NCBI GenBank assembly: GCA_024278415.1
Contig: JAJRTI010000358.1
Coordinates: 1-14,270, forward strand
Reading direction: 5' to 3'
DNA from: Planctomycetota bacterium
GTDB taxonomy: Bacteria; Planctomycetota; Brocadiia; JAJRTI01
Length of the DNA stretch: 14,270 nt
Made by a program: the position numbers and the translations under genes. Below the pieces are notes generated by a model that did no database searches, was not told where the DNA came from, and saw only the letters and a list, made by a program, of their open reading frames with translations. Positions 13,938 to 14,270 of this stretch are shown here, one piece after another (position 1 is the first letter of the stretch; each line of letters begins with the position of its first letter).

Positions 13938-14028
13938 GGGGATCGGCATCGACGCAGGCGCGAACGGATTCGGCGCCAGGTGGCAGTTCGCCCCCTCTTG
14001 CTCCATCGAATCGAACCGGAACAGGGCC

Positions 14029-14115
14029 CACGGATGTTGGCAGGATCCACGGATGCAGAGAAATGGCAGGAAGATCTCCGGCAGAAACGCCAAACACGTA
14101 CGCAGTCCATCCGTG
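14029..14115. repeat. CACGGATG direct and inverted repeats
   Basis: CACGGATG occurs at 14029-14036 and 14048-14055, and its inverse CATCCGTG at 14108-14115. The short words in both orientations suggest degenerate repeat DNA or a weak stem. Confidence 0.4.
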
Positions 14116-14212
14116 TCTGTACTACTAACTTCGTAACACTTCAGCCAAGTACAACAGCCAGGTACCGGAATACTGTCAAAGCTCCCGTGCAACGCCGCGT
14201 GTTGGGGTATCT

Positions 14213-14229
14213 GAATCCCAACGGGATTC
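14213..14229. repeat. Hairpin GAATCCC-AAC-GGGATTC
   Basis: A perfect 7-bp stem with a 3-nt loop; an ATC/GAT pair extends it past a bulge. It precedes the edge palindrome by 13 nt and probably belongs to the same repeat unit. Confidence 0.55.
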
Positions 14230-14242
14230 CGGATATCAGCCC

Positions 14243-14270
14243 AGGGTTCGCGAGCGAAGCTCGCAACCCT
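14243..14270. repeat. Edge palindrome, arms AGGGTT-GCGAGC
   Basis: A 12-bp stem with a single bulged C at 14249 and a GAA loop, reaching exactly the last base of the window, so it may continue. The core resembles the hairpin at 5056-5070, which is also followed by AACCC. Confidence 0.55.

Larger units (their letters stand above)
13938..14270. other. Gene-free region after the Hsp70 gene
   Basis: I see no credible gene in these 333 bp. The first 90 bp are featureless, then come CACGGATG repeats and, at the edge, two palindromes. No intrinsic terminator with a T-run follows the Hsp70 stop codon. Confidence 0.6.

Noticed and set aside
12387..14192. 601-codon minus-strand frame opposite the Hsp70 gene
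   Set aside because: Antisense image of Hsp70, an effect well known for this gene family; Hsp70 motifs on the plus strand are decisive.

Overview
This is a GC-rich bacterial window (about 65% G+C by eye). It holds nine protein-coding genes plus intergenic palindromic repeats, and no RNA gene, CRISPR array or insertion sequence was seen. The gene mix suggests a free-living Gram-negative-type bacterium: paired PilT motors, a lipobox lipoprotein, TPR/zinc-ribbon proteins, a lidless Hsp70 with its own GrpE, and REP-like hairpins. My best guess is the Planctomycetota / wider PVC group or a similar uncultured lineage. That guess rests on general style only and is weak.

Left part (1-2185, minus strand): tilS, which runs off the left edge, lies downstream of a secreted, extremely acidic low-complexity lipoprotein. 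A divergent promoter region at about 2287-2382 drives the lipoprotein leftward and two tandem pilT-family genes rightward (2475-3755 and 3838-4947). Each pilT stop codon is followed within 3 nt by the same 14-bp palindrome-containing repeat. The pilT pair converges on a minus-strand SprT-like zinc metalloprotease (5181-6374). The convergent gap between them is filled with hairpins, including an inverted pair of REP-like elements.

Centre (6375-8491): a divergent spacer with an inverted repeat separates the protease from a short Spo0M-like arrestin-fold protein (6601-7137) and an HD-domain phosphohydrolase of the SAMHD1/dGTPase type (7184-8491). A 400-bp spacer follows, with a second inverted REP pair and a good sigma-70-type promoter.

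Right part (8891-13937, all plus strand): a likely operon encodes a zinc-ribbon polytopic membrane protein, a large TPR / triple zinc-ribbon / TPR protein, GrpE, and a short Hsp70. The grpE and Hsp70 genes are almost fused: the Hsp70 Shine-Dalgarno sits in the grpE stop codon. The Hsp70 has a complete ATPase domain and a beta substrate-binding domain, but no helical lid and no canonical VLLLD interdomain linker. This four-gene set is the best candidate in the window for an undescribed system: a specialised, possibly membrane-linked Hsp70 machine with TPR/zinc-ribbon partners. That is inference from gene order and domain content. The right edge carries palindromic repeat sequence of another type.
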